Positions 25,968 to 34,735 of a stretch of DNA of 64,000 nucleotides are shown here, piece by piece (positions within the stretch are counted from its first letter, which is position 1; each line of letters starts with the position of its first letter). The notes below the pieces were generated by a model that did not search any database, was not told the origin of the DNA, and saw only the letters and a program-made list of their open reading frames with translations. The stretch covers positions 1-64,000 of the forward strand of contig JAXMCW010000007.1 in NCBI GenBank assembly GCA_046349155.1, given 5' to 3'. A program made the translations under genes and the position numbers. The DNA is from Alsobacter sp046349155 (lineage in GTDB: Bacteria; Pseudomonadota; Alphaproteobacteria; Rhizobiales; Beijerinckiaceae).

Positions 25968-26807
25968 TCAGCCCGCCTTGCGGCGCGGCGCGGCGCGGCG
26001 GGAGGCGGGCTTGGCGCGGTTCGCGCGCCGCGCTCCCGCGCCGGCGCTCTTGCGCAGCGTCTCCAGCAGGTCCGACCTGCGCGTGGTCTGGACCGGCTTA
26101 GGCCGGGCGATGGGCTTGCCCTGCATCTTCGCCTTCACCAGGTCCGCCAGGGCCTGTTCGTAGCGGTCATGGAACGCCGTCGGGTCGAAATGCCCCCGCT
26201 TGGTCTCGATGATGTGCCGGGCGAGATCGAGCATCTCGGGCTCGATCGCGAGGTCCGGCACGGCCCTGAAGGCCTCCTCGGCCGAGCGCACCTCGTAGTC
26301 GAAGTTGAGCGTGTGGCCGATGATGCGGTCCTCGTGCGGTCGCAACAGGACGGTGCGCACACGCCGGAACAGCACGGCGTCGGCCAGCGCCGCGACCTTG
26401 CGCTCGCGCATCCCCTCCCGGATCACGGCATAGGCCGAGGCCGCCGCGGCGTTGGACGGGGCGATGTAATAGGGCTTGTCGAAGAAGATCTCGTCCACCT
26501 CGCGGCAGGGAATGAAGCTCTTCACCGCGAGCGTCTTGTCGCCCTGGGGCACGGCGGCGGCGATCTCCTCCGGCTCCAGCACCACGTATTCGCCCGGCGA
26601 GGTCTCGTAGCCCTTCACCTGCTCATCCGCCGGCACGACGTCCCCCGTTTCGCGATCGTGGAACTCGCGGCGGACCGTATGGCCGGTCGCGCGGTTGACG
26701 GTGCGGAAGGCGATGCGGTCGCTGTGGGTCGCGGCGGCGTAGAGCGCCACCGGGCAGGTCAGCTCGGCGATGGCGATGAAGCCCTTCCACAACGCCCTGA
26801 TCGCCAC
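25968..26807 (-). CDS. ku: Ku protein (NHEJ), copy 2
   Basis: This 279-residue second Ku begins AIRALWKGFIAIAELTCPVAL and shows the core NRATGHTVRREFHDRETGDVV, with a strongly basic tail (ASRRAAPRRKAG). It differs clearly from copy 1, so the two are old paralogues rather than a recent duplication. It forms an operon with ligD. The start is GTG 26807 behind GGGAGG; the longer upstream frame lacks Ku similarity. Confidence 0.94.
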   Translation of the reverse strand: MAIRALWKGFIAIAELTCPVALYAAATHSDRIAFRTVNRATGHTVRREFHDRETGDVVPADEQVKGYETSPGEYVVLEPEEIAAAVPQGDKTLAVKSFIPCREVDEIFFDKPYYIAPSNAAAASAYAVIREGMRERKVAALADAVLFRRVRTVLLRPHEDRIIGHTLNFDYEVRSAEEAFRAVPDLAIEPEMLDLARHIIETKRGHFDPTAFHDRYEQALADLVKAKMQGKPIARPKPVQTTRRSDLLETLRKSAGAGARRANRAKPASRRAAPRRKAG

Positions 26808-26935
26808 GCGCGCCTCCCGACGAACCCCGCACAAGCGGGCCGCCGTGCCAACGCGGCCATGGCTGCCTGCGTTCCAAGACGCGGGTCTGCGGCCAGCGAC
26901 AAGGCTGCCGCGCCATGACGGCCGCCGACGGGGCC

Positions 26936-28423
26936 TCACAGGCTGGGGAGCGCGTCCGCCGGATCACGGCCGGCTCGCGGGCCGGCTGAGCCGATGCTGC
27001 GCCGGAGCGCGCGCAGGTCCGGCGGCGGGCCAGGCGGGTCCGCAAAGAGGTTCGCCTCCAGCCGCGCGAGAGCGTCGCGCACCGCGGGCCTTTCCCGCGC
27101 GGACGGTCCGAGCGCCAGAAGCGCGGCATAGAGGCGCGCGGGGTCGGCCGTGTCCGGCAGGACGATGCGGGCCCGCGCGACGGAGGTCCGCGCGCGCAGC
27201 CGGACGGCGAGCCAGGCCAGCGCCCCCGCCACGGCTGCTGCCAGCAGCGCAAGGGCGGCCAGGAGGGCAAGCGGCTCGCCCTGCGTCCGCTGTTCCGCAG
27301 CCGCCAGCCTTTCGGCGTCCGGGGGTGCGACGTCGAAGCGGCGGGCCGGCAGCACGGCCTCGCGCGCCCGGTCCTGCGCCACGTCCCACCAGGCGACGCG
27401 GATGGCGTCGAGGAACACCGGCGTGGGCGACAGCGCCCTCATGTCGAAGCGCTGGACCAGCCGCGCCGTCGGGCCGTCCGGGCCGAGGCTGGTGCTGCGT
27501 TCGGGCTCATGGGCCAGGATCGACACGCCCCGCGTCGGCGCGAAGACAGGCGACGGCACGTCCTGTCCCTCGGCGCCGGTCGCCTCGAGCACCAGCGTGC
27601 GGACAGAGAGATCGCCGGCGTGAAGCGCCGATGGCTCGACGGTCCAATGTTCGGACAGCGTCACCGAGCGGGCCGGCAGCCAGGGCTGAGGCGCCCCCGC
27701 GGGCCAGGGGCGGACGTCGACGGGCGGGACGGCGAGCGCGTGCTCGACGGGTGAGCGTTCCCCCTCCGCGGACACCGCGACGCCCGTCAGGCGGCCCGGC
27801 GCGAGCGCCAGCCGCCCGCTCTCGCGCGGGGTGAAAAACCAGCTCGCCACCGTCAGCCAACCCTTCGACGGGTCCGGCCGTGTGGCCGGCGGGGCGAGGC
27901 TGCGCAAGTGAAGCCCCGCGGGCAGGGGCGGCTCGACGGCGAGGGCCTGCATGGGCAAGGCCGAGCGCAGCGTCACGACCAGCCGGACGGGCTGCCCGAC
28001 ATAGGGCCGGGGCGGGTCGAGCGCCACGGCCGCGACCAAGTCCGCGGGAGCAGGCGTCCAGGCCTGCCGCGGGCGCACGTCCAGCGTGAGGCTGTTCGAT
28101 TCGACGTCGCCCGCGCGGATCGGCCCGAGCGTCAGGGGACCGGCCCTGCGAGGCACAAGGAGAATGCGCCAGGAGCGCAGCTCGACCAGCGAGCCCGCGA
28201 TGACGGCGAGGCGCGCGCCGCTGGTGGTTCCCGCCTCGTCGGCCTCGGCGAAGAGCGGCGCGAGGTCCGGCGGATCGTCCAGCGCCCGGCCCTCCAGCTC
28301 GACGACGACATGCGAACCGACCGTGGGGCGCGCGTCCTCGACCGAGAGCGTCAGCCGCCCGGCCGCCATGCCCGGGCACACGGCGAGCGCGAGCGTCGCG
28401 ATGACGAGGAGCAGCCTCACCAT
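26936..28423 (-). CDS. BatD-like protein
   Basis: This 495-residue exported membrane protein has a signal peptide (LLLVIATLALAVCPGMAA), Ig-like beta-sandwich repeats typical of BatD (about 22-355), a membrane helix (about 392-415, LALLAALALLAAAVAGALAWLAV) and a short cytoplasmic tail. It closes the MoxR/vWA operon; its start overlaps the TPR gene's end by 7 bases. BatD proteins work with BatA/B/C and MoxR in periplasmic complex assembly. In methylotrophs, related genes (mxaRSACKL) support methanol dehydrogenase maturation, which fits the xox genes next door; the exact step is inference. Confidence 0.85.
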   Translation of the reverse strand: MVRLLLVIATLALAVCPGMAAGRLTLSVEDARPTVGSHVVVELEGRALDDPPDLAPLFAEADEAGTTSGARLAVIAGSLVELRSWRILLVPRRAGPLTLGPIRAGDVESNSLTLDVRPRQAWTPAPADLVAAVALDPPRPYVGQPVRLVVTLRSALPMQALAVEPPLPAGLHLRSLAPPATRPDPSKGWLTVASWFFTPRESGRLALAPGRLTGVAVSAEGERSPVEHALAVPPVDVRPWPAGAPQPWLPARSVTLSEHWTVEPSALHAGDLSVRTLVLEATGAEGQDVPSPVFAPTRGVSILAHEPERSTSLGPDGPTARLVQRFDMRALSPTPVFLDAIRVAWWDVAQDRAREAVLPARRFDVAPPDAERLAAAEQRTQGEPLALLAALALLAAAVAGALAWLAVRLRARTSVARARIVLPDTADPARLYAALLALGPSARERPAVRDALARLEANLFADPPGPPPDLRALRRSIGSAGPRAGRDPADALPSL

Positions 28424-29307
28424 GGGTCGCCGGCCTCCGGCAGCGGCCCCGAGCGGGCCCGCCGGCGGGCGGATTCCGCGGCGATGCGCTTGGCCGCCAG
28501 CGCCGGCGAACGGTCAGCGATGCCGGCGAGCCAGGCCTCCGTGGCGCGTTGGCTCTCGGCCAACGCCTGCGCCGCGGAGCGGGGCGGAGCGCCGTCGCTG
28601 GTCTCGCCCTCGGCGCGGCCCGAGGCCGCCGTGCTGTCGGACGCGTCGCCCCGGGTCGCTTCGCGGCCCTGGGTGGCCTGGCTCGCGGCCTCGCCCGGCG
28701 GAGCGTCGGCCCGGCCGCTCCGACCCCCGCCGGCCCGCGCGTCGGCAGGGCTCCGGTCGCTGTCCTGGCCGGCCTGCGGACGGTCGGGCGGCCTGCCCTT
28801 GCGCTCATCCGACGGCGAGCCCTGGCCCGGCTCGTTGCGGGGTTCCTTGTCCTCGTTCTCCCGGGCCTTCGGATCGAGCCGGGCGAGTTCGCGGGCGCCG
28901 GGCGGGTCCTCGCCGCCGCCCTTGCCGCGGCGGTCGCGGATGTCCGCCAGCACCATGTCCAGGTTCTCACGCGTCTCGCGCGCCGATGGATCAAGCGCCA
29001 GCGAGCGCTGATAGGCCTCCACCGCGAGGTTGGGATAACCGAGAATGACGTACACGTTCCCGAGGTTGTGCAGCGAGGCGGCGTCGCCCGCCCTGGCGAA
29101 GGCCGAGGCCGCGCGGGGGAGCTGGTCGGAGCGAAACAGCGCGATCCCCTTCCAGGCGGGATCCTCGAACAGCTCGGCCGCCTCGGCCGCCCGACCCTCG
29201 GCCAGCAGCCGGGCGCCGGCCGCGTCGTCGGCCCAGGCCAACCCGGACATGGCGAGCAGCAGGACGACGGCGAGCAGCAGGACGACGCCGGGCGCGATGC
29301 GGCTCAT
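28417..29307 (-). CDS. TPR protein (BatC-like)
   Basis: This 296-residue protein has a signal sequence (VLLLAVVLLLAMSGLAWA), a TPR region (about 40-130, LHNLGNVYVILGYPNLAVEAYQRSLALDPSA) and a long, low-complexity Glu/Arg/Asp/Pro tail. It is probably periplasmic or membrane-associated and acts as a scaffold within the BatA/B/C/D set. The start ATG overlaps the preceding stop (ATGA), indicating coupled translation. Confidence 0.82.
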   Translation of the reverse strand: MSRIAPGVVLLLAVVLLLAMSGLAWADDAAGARLLAEGRAAEAAELFEDPAWKGIALFRSDQLPRAASAFARAGDAASLHNLGNVYVILGYPNLAVEAYQRSLALDPSARETRENLDMVLADIRDRRGKGGGEDPPGARELARLDPKARENEDKEPRNEPGQGSPSDERKGRPPDRPQAGQDSDRSPADARAGGGRSGRADAPPGEAASQATQGREATRGDASDSTAASGRAEGETSDGAPPRSAAQALAESQRATEAWLAGIADRSPALAAKRIAAESARRRARSGPLPEAGDPW

Positions 29308-30257
29308 GGCGACCTCCGGCCCAGGAGCATGGCGGCCAGGAGGAGGGCGGCGGCGAGAATCGGCTTGAGTTCCGGAGCATAGGCCCGCCCCGTTTCGGCG
29401 GATGCCGAAAGCGTCGCCGTGGCGGCGTCCCACACGGACCGGGCAAAGACCCCGTCCCGCGCCTCGCCGGGCGAGCAGGCGCAGCGCGCGCCGCCTGCCG
29501 CAGCGATGTCCTGCAGGGCGGGCGCGCCGCCCGACGGCCCGGCGAGGATCGCGCCGACGCGGCGATGGCCGTCCACCCGCGCCGCGCACGCCATGGCGAG
29601 CGCGGCGGCGTCCACGCCGCCCCCGTCGCCGAGGAGCAGGATCTCGCCATCCTCGATACCCGCCCCGTCGAGCAGGCTGCGGGCCAGCAGCAGGCCGGCG
29701 CCGGGTCGCGAGCCCTTCTCGGGCACGAGACCCACCTCAAGCCCGTCGAGGGCGGAGAGCGTCACCGCCGTGTCCGTCGTGAAGGGAGACAAGACATAGG
29801 CGTCGCCCGAGAACACGACGACGGCGACCTGGCGTCCCCCCGCGGACGCGGTGACCTCGGCCGCGGCGGCCTGCGCGGCGGCAAGGCGGCCGGGCGGCGG
29901 GTCATGCCCGGCCATGGAGGGCGAGACGTCGACGACGAGCACCAGGCCCGCCGCATTGCGCAGGCGCGGGCTCGCCTCCCCCAGGCGGGCCGGGGCAGCC
30001 AGCGCCAGCACCACGAGCACGGCCAGCGCGAGCGCCACCCGCCGACGGGCGTCGCCACGCCGTGCCGTCGCGGGCCGCAGGAAGGCCAGGAGTTGAGGAT
30101 CGCAGGCCTTCACCCAGTCATCCCCCGATTGCGAAGAGGCGCGCCACGCGACCAGTGCAAGCGGGATGAGGCCGAGGAGCCACAGGGGGCGCAGCAGCGC
30201 GACGGGACCGATGCTCCACGGTCCCGCGGCCCAGGAGGCTGCCTCCGCGACGCTCAA
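29304..30257 (-). CDS. vWA-domain membrane protein (BatB / MxaL-like)
   Basis: This 317-residue protein has N-terminal membrane helices (RPLWLLGLIPLALVAW; about 72-92), a von Willebrand A domain with MIDAS motif DVSPSMAG, and a C-terminal helix (PILAAALLLAAMLLG). The start is TTG 30257, whose last two bases form the TGA of the previous vWA gene (TTGA overlap) and which follows GGGAGG. The upstream part of this frame only mirrors the preceding gene. It likely pairs with the next vWA protein in a MoxR-driven membrane complex. Confidence 0.83.
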   Translation of the reverse strand: MSVAEAASWAAGPWSIGPVALLRPLWLLGLIPLALVAWRASSQSGDDWVKACDPQLLAFLRPATARRGDARRRVALALAVLVVLALAAPARLGEASPRLRNAAGLVLVVDVSPSMAGHDPPPGRLAAAQAAAAEVTASAGGRQVAVVVFSGDAYVLSPFTTDTAVTLSALDGLEVGLVPEKGSRPGAGLLLARSLLDGAGIEDGEILLLGDGGGVDAAALAMACAARVDGHRRVGAILAGPSGGAPALQDIAAAGGARCACSPGEARDGVFARSVWDAATATLSASAETGRAYAPELKPILAAALLLAAMLLGRRSP

Positions 30258-31225
30258 GCGGCCGCCTCCCGCCTGACGAGCAGGGCGAGGCTCGCCGCGT
30301 AGGCGAGGACGAGGGGCAGCCAGGCGAGGCTCGTCCAGACGAAGACGGGCGGGGCGGGCAAGGCGGCCGCCATGTCCTGCGCCAGCGCGCCATAGGCGGC
30401 GTCGAGCTCCTCGCCCGTCGCAGCCTTGAAGAAGCGGCCGCCCGTCGCGGCGGCGATGGCCCCGAGCGCGTCGGGATCGACGTCGCGCGCGGGGTTGGCG
30501 ACACCGAAGCTCTCGCGCGACGCGCCTTCGCCGGAGCCGGTGTCGAGCGCGACCGCATGGACGACGACGCCCATGCGCGCGGCGAGCGCGGCCGCCTCCA
30601 GCGGCTCCACCCGCCCGGCATTGTTGACACCGTCGGAGAGCAGCACCACCGAGCGTTCGCGCGCCGTGCTCGGCTGCAGTCGTTTCAAGGCCAGGCCCAG
30701 CGCATCGCCGATCGCCGTCCCGCGCCCGGCGAGGCCGACCTCCGCTTCGCCCAGGAGGTGCGCCAGCGCCGCGGTGTCGAAGCTGGGCGCCGCCGCGAGA
30801 TAGGCCTCGTCGGCGAAGAAGAGGAGGCCGATGCGGTCGCCCGCCCGTATCCGCACGAAGTCGGCGGCTGCAGCCTTCACGGCCTCCAGGCGCGGCACCC
30901 GTCGGCCGTCGCGCAGCACGTCCGCGGCGCCCATGCTGCCGGAGAGATCGACGGCGAGGATGACGTCGCGTCCGGTCGCGGTGGGCGCGGTCTCCAGGCG
31001 GGTCCAGCGGGGATCGGCGAGAGCCAGCACGAGGGCTCCCCACAGCAGAAGCTGGAGCCACGGGACGCCAGGTCCCGCGCCGGACATGTCCCGCAGGAGA
31101 ACGTCCGCCAGCCGGCCGGGAACGGGGACGCCCGCGACCTGCGTTCCCAGGCGCGGCAGCCAGCGCGCGAGCAGCCATGGCGCGGGCAGCAGGAGAAGCC
31201 ACCAGGGGTCATGAAGGGAGGCCAC
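30254..31225 (-). CDS. vWA-domain membrane protein (BatA / MxaC-like)
   Basis: This 323-residue protein has two N-terminal helices (about 8-25 and 58-75), a vWA domain with an intact MIDAS (DLSGSMGAAD, the Thr of GRGTAIGDAL, and Asp in LLSDGVNNAG), and a C-terminal membrane helix (TSLAWLPLVLAYAASLALLV). The intact metal site implies Mg-dependent binding of a partner. It overlaps DUF4381 upstream by 17 bases and is coupled to the next vWA gene. Confidence 0.88.
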   Translation of the reverse strand: MASLHDPWWLLLLPAPWLLARWLPRLGTQVAGVPVPGRLADVLLRDMSGAGPGVPWLQLLLWGALVLALADPRWTRLETAPTATGRDVILAVDLSGSMGAADVLRDGRRVPRLEAVKAAAADFVRIRAGDRIGLLFFADEAYLAAAPSFDTAALAHLLGEAEVGLAGRGTAIGDALGLALKRLQPSTARERSVVLLSDGVNNAGRVEPLEAAALAARMGVVVHAVALDTGSGEGASRESFGVANPARDVDPDALGAIAAATGGRFFKAATGEELDAAYGALAQDMAAALPAPPVFVWTSLAWLPLVLAYAASLALLVRREAAA

Positions 31226-31712
31226 GGCGCCCTCCCTGAAGACCTGCGAGCAGGCGGGGCAGCTCGCGCCCCAGCACGGCCCAGTCGGCGTCGGCGGCCG
31301 GCCGATAGAGCGCGTCTCCGAAGATCCGCCCCGCGCCCTCGCGGAAGAAGGTCGACCCGGTCCGCTCGTCGAGCCAGGCCAGCCAGGGCTCGCCGGACAG
31401 GCGCGACCCGCCGGGCCCGTCGGGTCGCGTCAGGCTGACGCGCCGCAGCAGGGCCGCCAGCCCCGCGAGCCGCTGCCCCGGGTCCTCGGCCTGCGCGGCC
31501 TCGCGCACCAGCCCGGCATAGAACCGCCGGCGGCGCGTCCGCCAGGCGAGGACCGCCGCGGCGAGGACGAGCGCGAGGACGGCCCCCGCGCCGAGCGCGA
31601 GGAGCATCCCCTCCAGATCGATCCCGAGGACGCCCTCATGCAGAGGCGGCGGCAGGCGCAGGCCGTTGAGGCGCATGGCGAGCGGGGCGCCTGGGGGGAG
31701 GTCAGCCGCCAT
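31209..31712 (-). CDS. DUF4381 membrane protein (MxaA-region accessory)
   Basis: This 167-residue protein has one membrane helix (about 32-55, MLLALGAGAVLALVLAAAVLAW) followed by a basic stretch and a cytoplasmic helical domain ending in WLDERTGSTFF...ALYRP, a DUF4381 hallmark. It occupies the usual slot between DUF58 and the first vWA gene. ATG 31712 overlaps the DUF58 gene by 11 bases. Confidence 0.8.
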   Translation of the reverse strand: MAADLPPGAPLAMRLNGLRLPPPLHEGVLGIDLEGMLLALGAGAVLALVLAAAVLAWRTRRRRFYAGLVREAAQAEDPGQRLAGLAALLRRVSLTRPDGPGGSRLSGEPWLAWLDERTGSTFFREGAGRIFGDALYRPAADADWAVLGRELPRLLAGLQGGRRGLPS

Positions 31713-32598
31713 GAAGCAGCCTCGCGATCCGCGCCATGGCCGCCGAGGGAGCCTCCGGCGTTCCCACGACGGCGACTGAGGCGCCCGCATCCCGCAACCT
31801 GCGGTCGAGGTCATCGAGGTCGCGCTCGGCCGGGAGGCTGGCGGCCACTTGCACGAGGGCCGCACGGTCCCCGTGCCGGACGCCGTAGCGGCCCGGTGGA
31901 AGAGCCCGCTCGGCAGGGTCCTCCACCCGCACGGCGGTCAGGCGGGCGCCGGCGGCCAGCGTCGCCCAGGCCGCGGCGAAGCGGTCTCCCAGGTCCTCGA
32001 AGGCGCTGATGACGACAACCTCCGTGCCCTGTCGCGCGAGACGCGGCGCCTCGGCGAGGACGACGTCCAGGGCCGGCCCCGGCGGTTGGCGCATCGTGGC
32101 CAGCGCGGCCCGCTGCACCCGGGCGAGCGCGCCCAGGAACCCGAGCGCCGCCGGTGCCCCTCGCCCCGGGCGCACGCGCTCCACCCCTGCCCCCGTCACC
32201 AGCACGCCGGCGAGGCGCGCCTCGTGCTCGACAGCGTCCCAGGCGCAGAGGGCCGCCAGCTCGGCGGCGGCGTAGGAGCGCAGCGCCCGGCGCGTCCCGA
32301 ACGTCATGCCGGGCCTGAGGTCGACGACGAGGAGGCGCAGGCCTTCGCGGTCCTCGCGGAAGAGTTTCACCTGCACGCGGCCGAGCCGCGCCGTGGCGCG
32401 CCAATCGATGCGCCTGGCGTCGTCGCCCGCCTCGTAGGGCCGCACGTCCTCCTGGTCGAGGCCGCGCCCGATGCGCCGGCTTGGCGCGGGTCCGGGGCGG
32501 GCCACGCCTCCCGGCGCAGCGCGCGACGACGCAGGCGGGCGCCAGCGCAGACCGATCAGGTGATCGAGTTCGACGGCGATGCCCGTGTCGGTCGCCAT
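31702..32598 (-). CDS. DUF58-domain protein (MxaS-like)
   Basis: This 298-residue soluble protein carries the DUF58 signature DVRPYEAGDDARRIDWRATAR and a degenerate vWA-like fold (LLVVDLRPGMTFG). DUF58 proteins nearly always follow MoxR ATPases, as here with a 7-base gap. They are thought to be clients or adaptors of the ATPase. In Methylobacterium the equivalent is mxaS. Confidence 0.88.
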   Translation of the reverse strand: MATDTGIAVELDHLIGLRWRPPASSRAAPGGVARPGPAPSRRIGRGLDQEDVRPYEAGDDARRIDWRATARLGRVQVKLFREDREGLRLLVVDLRPGMTFGTRRALRSYAAAELAALCAWDAVEHEARLAGVLVTGAGVERVRPGRGAPAALGFLGALARVQRAALATMRQPPGPALDVVLAEAPRLARQGTEVVVISAFEDLGDRFAAAWATLAAGARLTAVRVEDPAERALPPGRYGVRHGDRAALVQVAASLPAERDLDDLDRRLRDAGASVAVVGTPEAPSAAMARIARLLHGG

Positions 32599-32605
32599 CG
32601 CTGCC

Positions 32606-33610
32606 TCACACGACCGGAACGGCCTGCAGGAGGGCCTCCACCACCGCGCGCGCCGTCAGCCCTTCCGCCTGCGCGCTCCAGGTGAGGCCGATGCGATGGG
32701 CCAGGACGTCCGGCGCGAGTTCCGCCACGTCGGCCGGGGAGACGTAGTCGCGCCCCGCCACCAGGGCGCGGGCCCGCCCCGCCGCGGCGAGGCCGAGCGT
32801 GGCGCGCGGGCTCGCGGGGTGCTCGATGGCCGCGGCCGCCTTGCCTCCCGCCCCCTCGCCGCGCGTCGCGAGCACGAGGCGCACGATGTAGTCCTTCACC
32901 GCCGGCGCGAGATGCACGCGCGCGCAGGCCTCCCGAAGCGCGGCGAGGTCGGCTTTCGAGAGGTGGGCGACGGCGCCGGGCTCCCCTCCCCGGCGGGCTT
33001 CGCCCTCGACGAGGTCGAGGATGGCGCGCTCGGCCTCGTAGCCGGGGAACGGCAGGATGACCTGCATCAGAAACCGATCGAGCTGGGCGAGCGGCAGCGG
33101 ATAGGTGCCCTCGTGGTCGATCGGGTTCTGCGTGGCGATGACCATGAAGGGATCGCCCAGGCGACGCGTCTGCCCGCCCACCGTCACCTGATGCTCGGCC
33201 ATGGCCTCGAGCAGGGCGGACTGCACCTTCGGCGGGGAGCGGTTGATCTCGTCGACGAGCAGGATGTTGTGGAACACCGGGCCGGGCACGAAGTCGAACC
33301 GGCCGGTCTCGGCGCGGAACACCATCGATCCCGTGATGTCGGAGGGCAGCAGGTCCGGCGTGCACTGGATGCGGCTGAAGTCCCCCTCGACGGCCTCGGC
33401 GAAGAGCTTCACGGCGCGGGTCTTGGCGAGGCCGGGCGCGCCCTCCAGCAGGACGTGCCCGCCCGCCAGCAGCGCCACGGCCAGCCGCTCGACGAGGGCC
33501 AGGCGATCGACCAGCCGCGCGCCGAGCCGCTCGATCATGAGCGCGAGGGCCGCCGCGCCGGGCTGCGGCGGCGAGGACGCGGGCCGCGCGGAAGGGGGAG
33601 CGTCGCGCAT
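32606..33610 (-). CDS. MoxR-family AAA+ ATPase (MxaR-like)
   Basis: This 334-residue ATPase has Walker A GAPGLAKT (57-64), Walker B ILLVDEINRSPPK, sensor 1 ATQNP, and a C-terminal lid. MoxR ATPases act as chaperones, often for insertion of metals or cofactors, with vWA partners. It heads the DUF58-DUF4381-vWA-vWA-TPR-BatD series. Its start lies 3 bases after the stop of the CXXCW gene, so the operon probably begins at 34192. Proximity to xoxF suggests a role in methanol dehydrogenase activation. Confidence 0.93.
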   Translation of the reverse strand: MRDAPPSARPASSPPQPGAAALALMIERLGARLVDRLALVERLAVALLAGGHVLLEGAPGLAKTRAVKLFAEAVEGDFSRIQCTPDLLPSDITGSMVFRAETGRFDFVPGPVFHNILLVDEINRSPPKVQSALLEAMAEHQVTVGGQTRRLGDPFMVIATQNPIDHEGTYPLPLAQLDRFLMQVILPFPGYEAERAILDLVEGEARRGGEPGAVAHLSKADLAALREACARVHLAPAVKDYIVRLVLATRGEGAGGKAAAAIEHPASPRATLGLAAAGRARALVAGRDYVSPADVAELAPDVLAHRIGLTWSAQAEGLTARAVVEALLQAVPVV

Positions 33611-33613
33611 GCG

Positions 33614-34192
33614 TCAGTCCACGGGCACGGGCGGGGGGTGGGGTGCGGGCGCCAGCGCCAGCCCGGCGTCGCGCCAGCCGTCCGAGCCCTCGGGGAACCA
33701 GCTCACCGCGGTATAGCCCCAGCGGGCCGCGCGGCGCGCCGCGTTCCAGGACATCCAGCAGTCCGCCTGGCAATAGACGACGAACGGCCTGCCGGGCGGG
33801 GGACCCACAAGCGTCTCGAGTTGCGCGCGGAAATATCGCTCGATGGCGGGGCCCGGCGCGCCAACGCCCACGTCGGGCAGCCAGACGCTGCCGGGAATGT
33901 CCTCCCGAGGGGTCTGGATGCGCCACTCGCCCGTTTGCGGATCCGTGCCGCCACCCTGGTGGGCCATCACGTCGAGCAGCACTGTCCCCGCCTTCTGGGC
34001 GTCGATGACGGCGAACACGTCGATGGTCGCGGCGCCGGGCACGGAGAGCGGGGTCGGCGCGCGATACTGGCCCATGCGGTAGCCGGTGACGGGATCGACG
34101 CCCTTGAACGCGTCCTGCGCGAAGGCCGCCCCGCCCGCGACCATGGCGCAGGCGAGGACGAGCGGCAGCCCTCTCGCATGGCCTCGCCTCAT
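33614..34192 (-). CDS. PQQ-dependent catabolism-associated CXXCW-motif protein
   Basis: This 192-residue exported protein has a signal peptide (LPLVLACAMVAGGAAFA) and a rhodanese-like domain whose active-site area reads YCQADCWMSWNAARRA, the hallmark of the PQQ-associated CXXCW family (TIGR03865). Such genes sit beside quinoprotein alcohol dehydrogenases. Its role is unproven, perhaps thiol or sulfur chemistry together with the SoxYZ-like carrier at 38450. ATG 34192 follows GGGAGA. Confidence 0.88.
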   Translation of the reverse strand: MRRGHARGLPLVLACAMVAGGAAFAQDAFKGVDPVTGYRMGQYRAPTPLSVPGAATIDVFAVIDAQKAGTVLLDVMAHQGGGTDPQTGEWRIQTPREDIPGSVWLPDVGVGAPGPAIERYFRAQLETLVGPPPGRPFVVYCQADCWMSWNAARRAARWGYTAVSWFPEGSDGWRDAGLALAPAPHPPPVPVD

Positions 34193-34246
34193 CCCGACGG
34201 TCTCCCGATCCCCATCATAGCCGGCGGCGGGCCGCTGCCAGCGGGA

Positions 34247-34260
34247 CCAAAGTAGTATGG
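34247..34260 (+). promoter_or_regulatory. Candidate quinoprotein-regulon box (AGTR box) upstream of the 34310 gene
   Basis: CCAAAGTAGTATGG closely resembles CCAAAGTACAATTC at 37072, CCAAAGTGCTATTG (minus strand) at 36989-37002, and TCAGTACTAATGG before xoxF. It lies 50 bases upstream of the ATG. The likely reader is the LuxR regulator at 42356; this is inference. Confidence 0.5.
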
Positions 34261-34309
34261 CCGCGGCAAGCGCCTGGCCCGAGCCTTTGCCCAGGACAGG
34301 GGAAACGCC

Positions 34310-34654
34310 ATGCTCAGATCTGCCCTTCTCGCAGCCGCGCTCGCCGCCTTCGTCACGATGCCCGCGCGGGCCGCGGACACGATCCGCTTCTGGAACCTGA
34401 CGAGCGGCACGGTCTCCGAGTTCTCGCTCGCGCCGGCCGGCAGCAAGGAGTTCGGGCCGAACCAGTGCCTGAACGACAAGGACAAGGAGGTCGACCACGA
34501 CGAGCGCCTGCGCATCACGGGAATCCAGCCCGGCCTGTTCGACGCCCGGGTCGGCTACCGCAGCAAGCGCGTCTGCTACGCCCGCAACATCGAGATCAAG
34601 GCCGGGGAGGTCTTCTCGCTGGAGGATTCCGATCTGAAGGACTGCAGCAAGTAG
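34310..34654 (+). CDS. Secreted hypothetical protein of the xox locus, 114 aa
   Basis: A signal peptide (LLAAALAAFVTMPARA, cleavage near residue 22) is followed by a compact domain beginning DTIRFWNLTSGTVSEFSLAPAG and containing cysteines in NQCLND, RVCYAR and KDCSK. The domain resembles small periplasmic Trp/Phe-rich proteins found next to quinoprotein genes, but I cannot name the family. It shares a promoter motif with pedF and the binding protein, suggesting co-regulation with methanol oxidation. Confidence 0.72.
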   Translation: MLRSALLAAALAAFVTMPARAADTIRFWNLTSGTVSEFSLAPAGSKEFGPNQCLNDKDKEVDHDERLRITGIQPGLFDARVGYRSKRVCYARNIEIKAGEVFSLEDSDLKDCSK

Positions 34655-34735
34655 CGGAGGGGGCGGGCGGCCCCTCGCCGGCCGATGCCCCCCGGGCCGC
34701 CCGACCACGGCGGTCCCCGTGGACCCGGGGCGCCG

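Noticed and set aside
23304..26918. 1204-codon plus-strand frame across ligD and ku2
   Set aside because: It spans two well-identified minus-strand genes and shows no domain.
29304..31202. Single 632-residue vWA protein extending from 31202
   Set aside because: The upstream half is a shifted reading of the BatA-like gene; the true start is TTG 30257, overlapping the previous stop.
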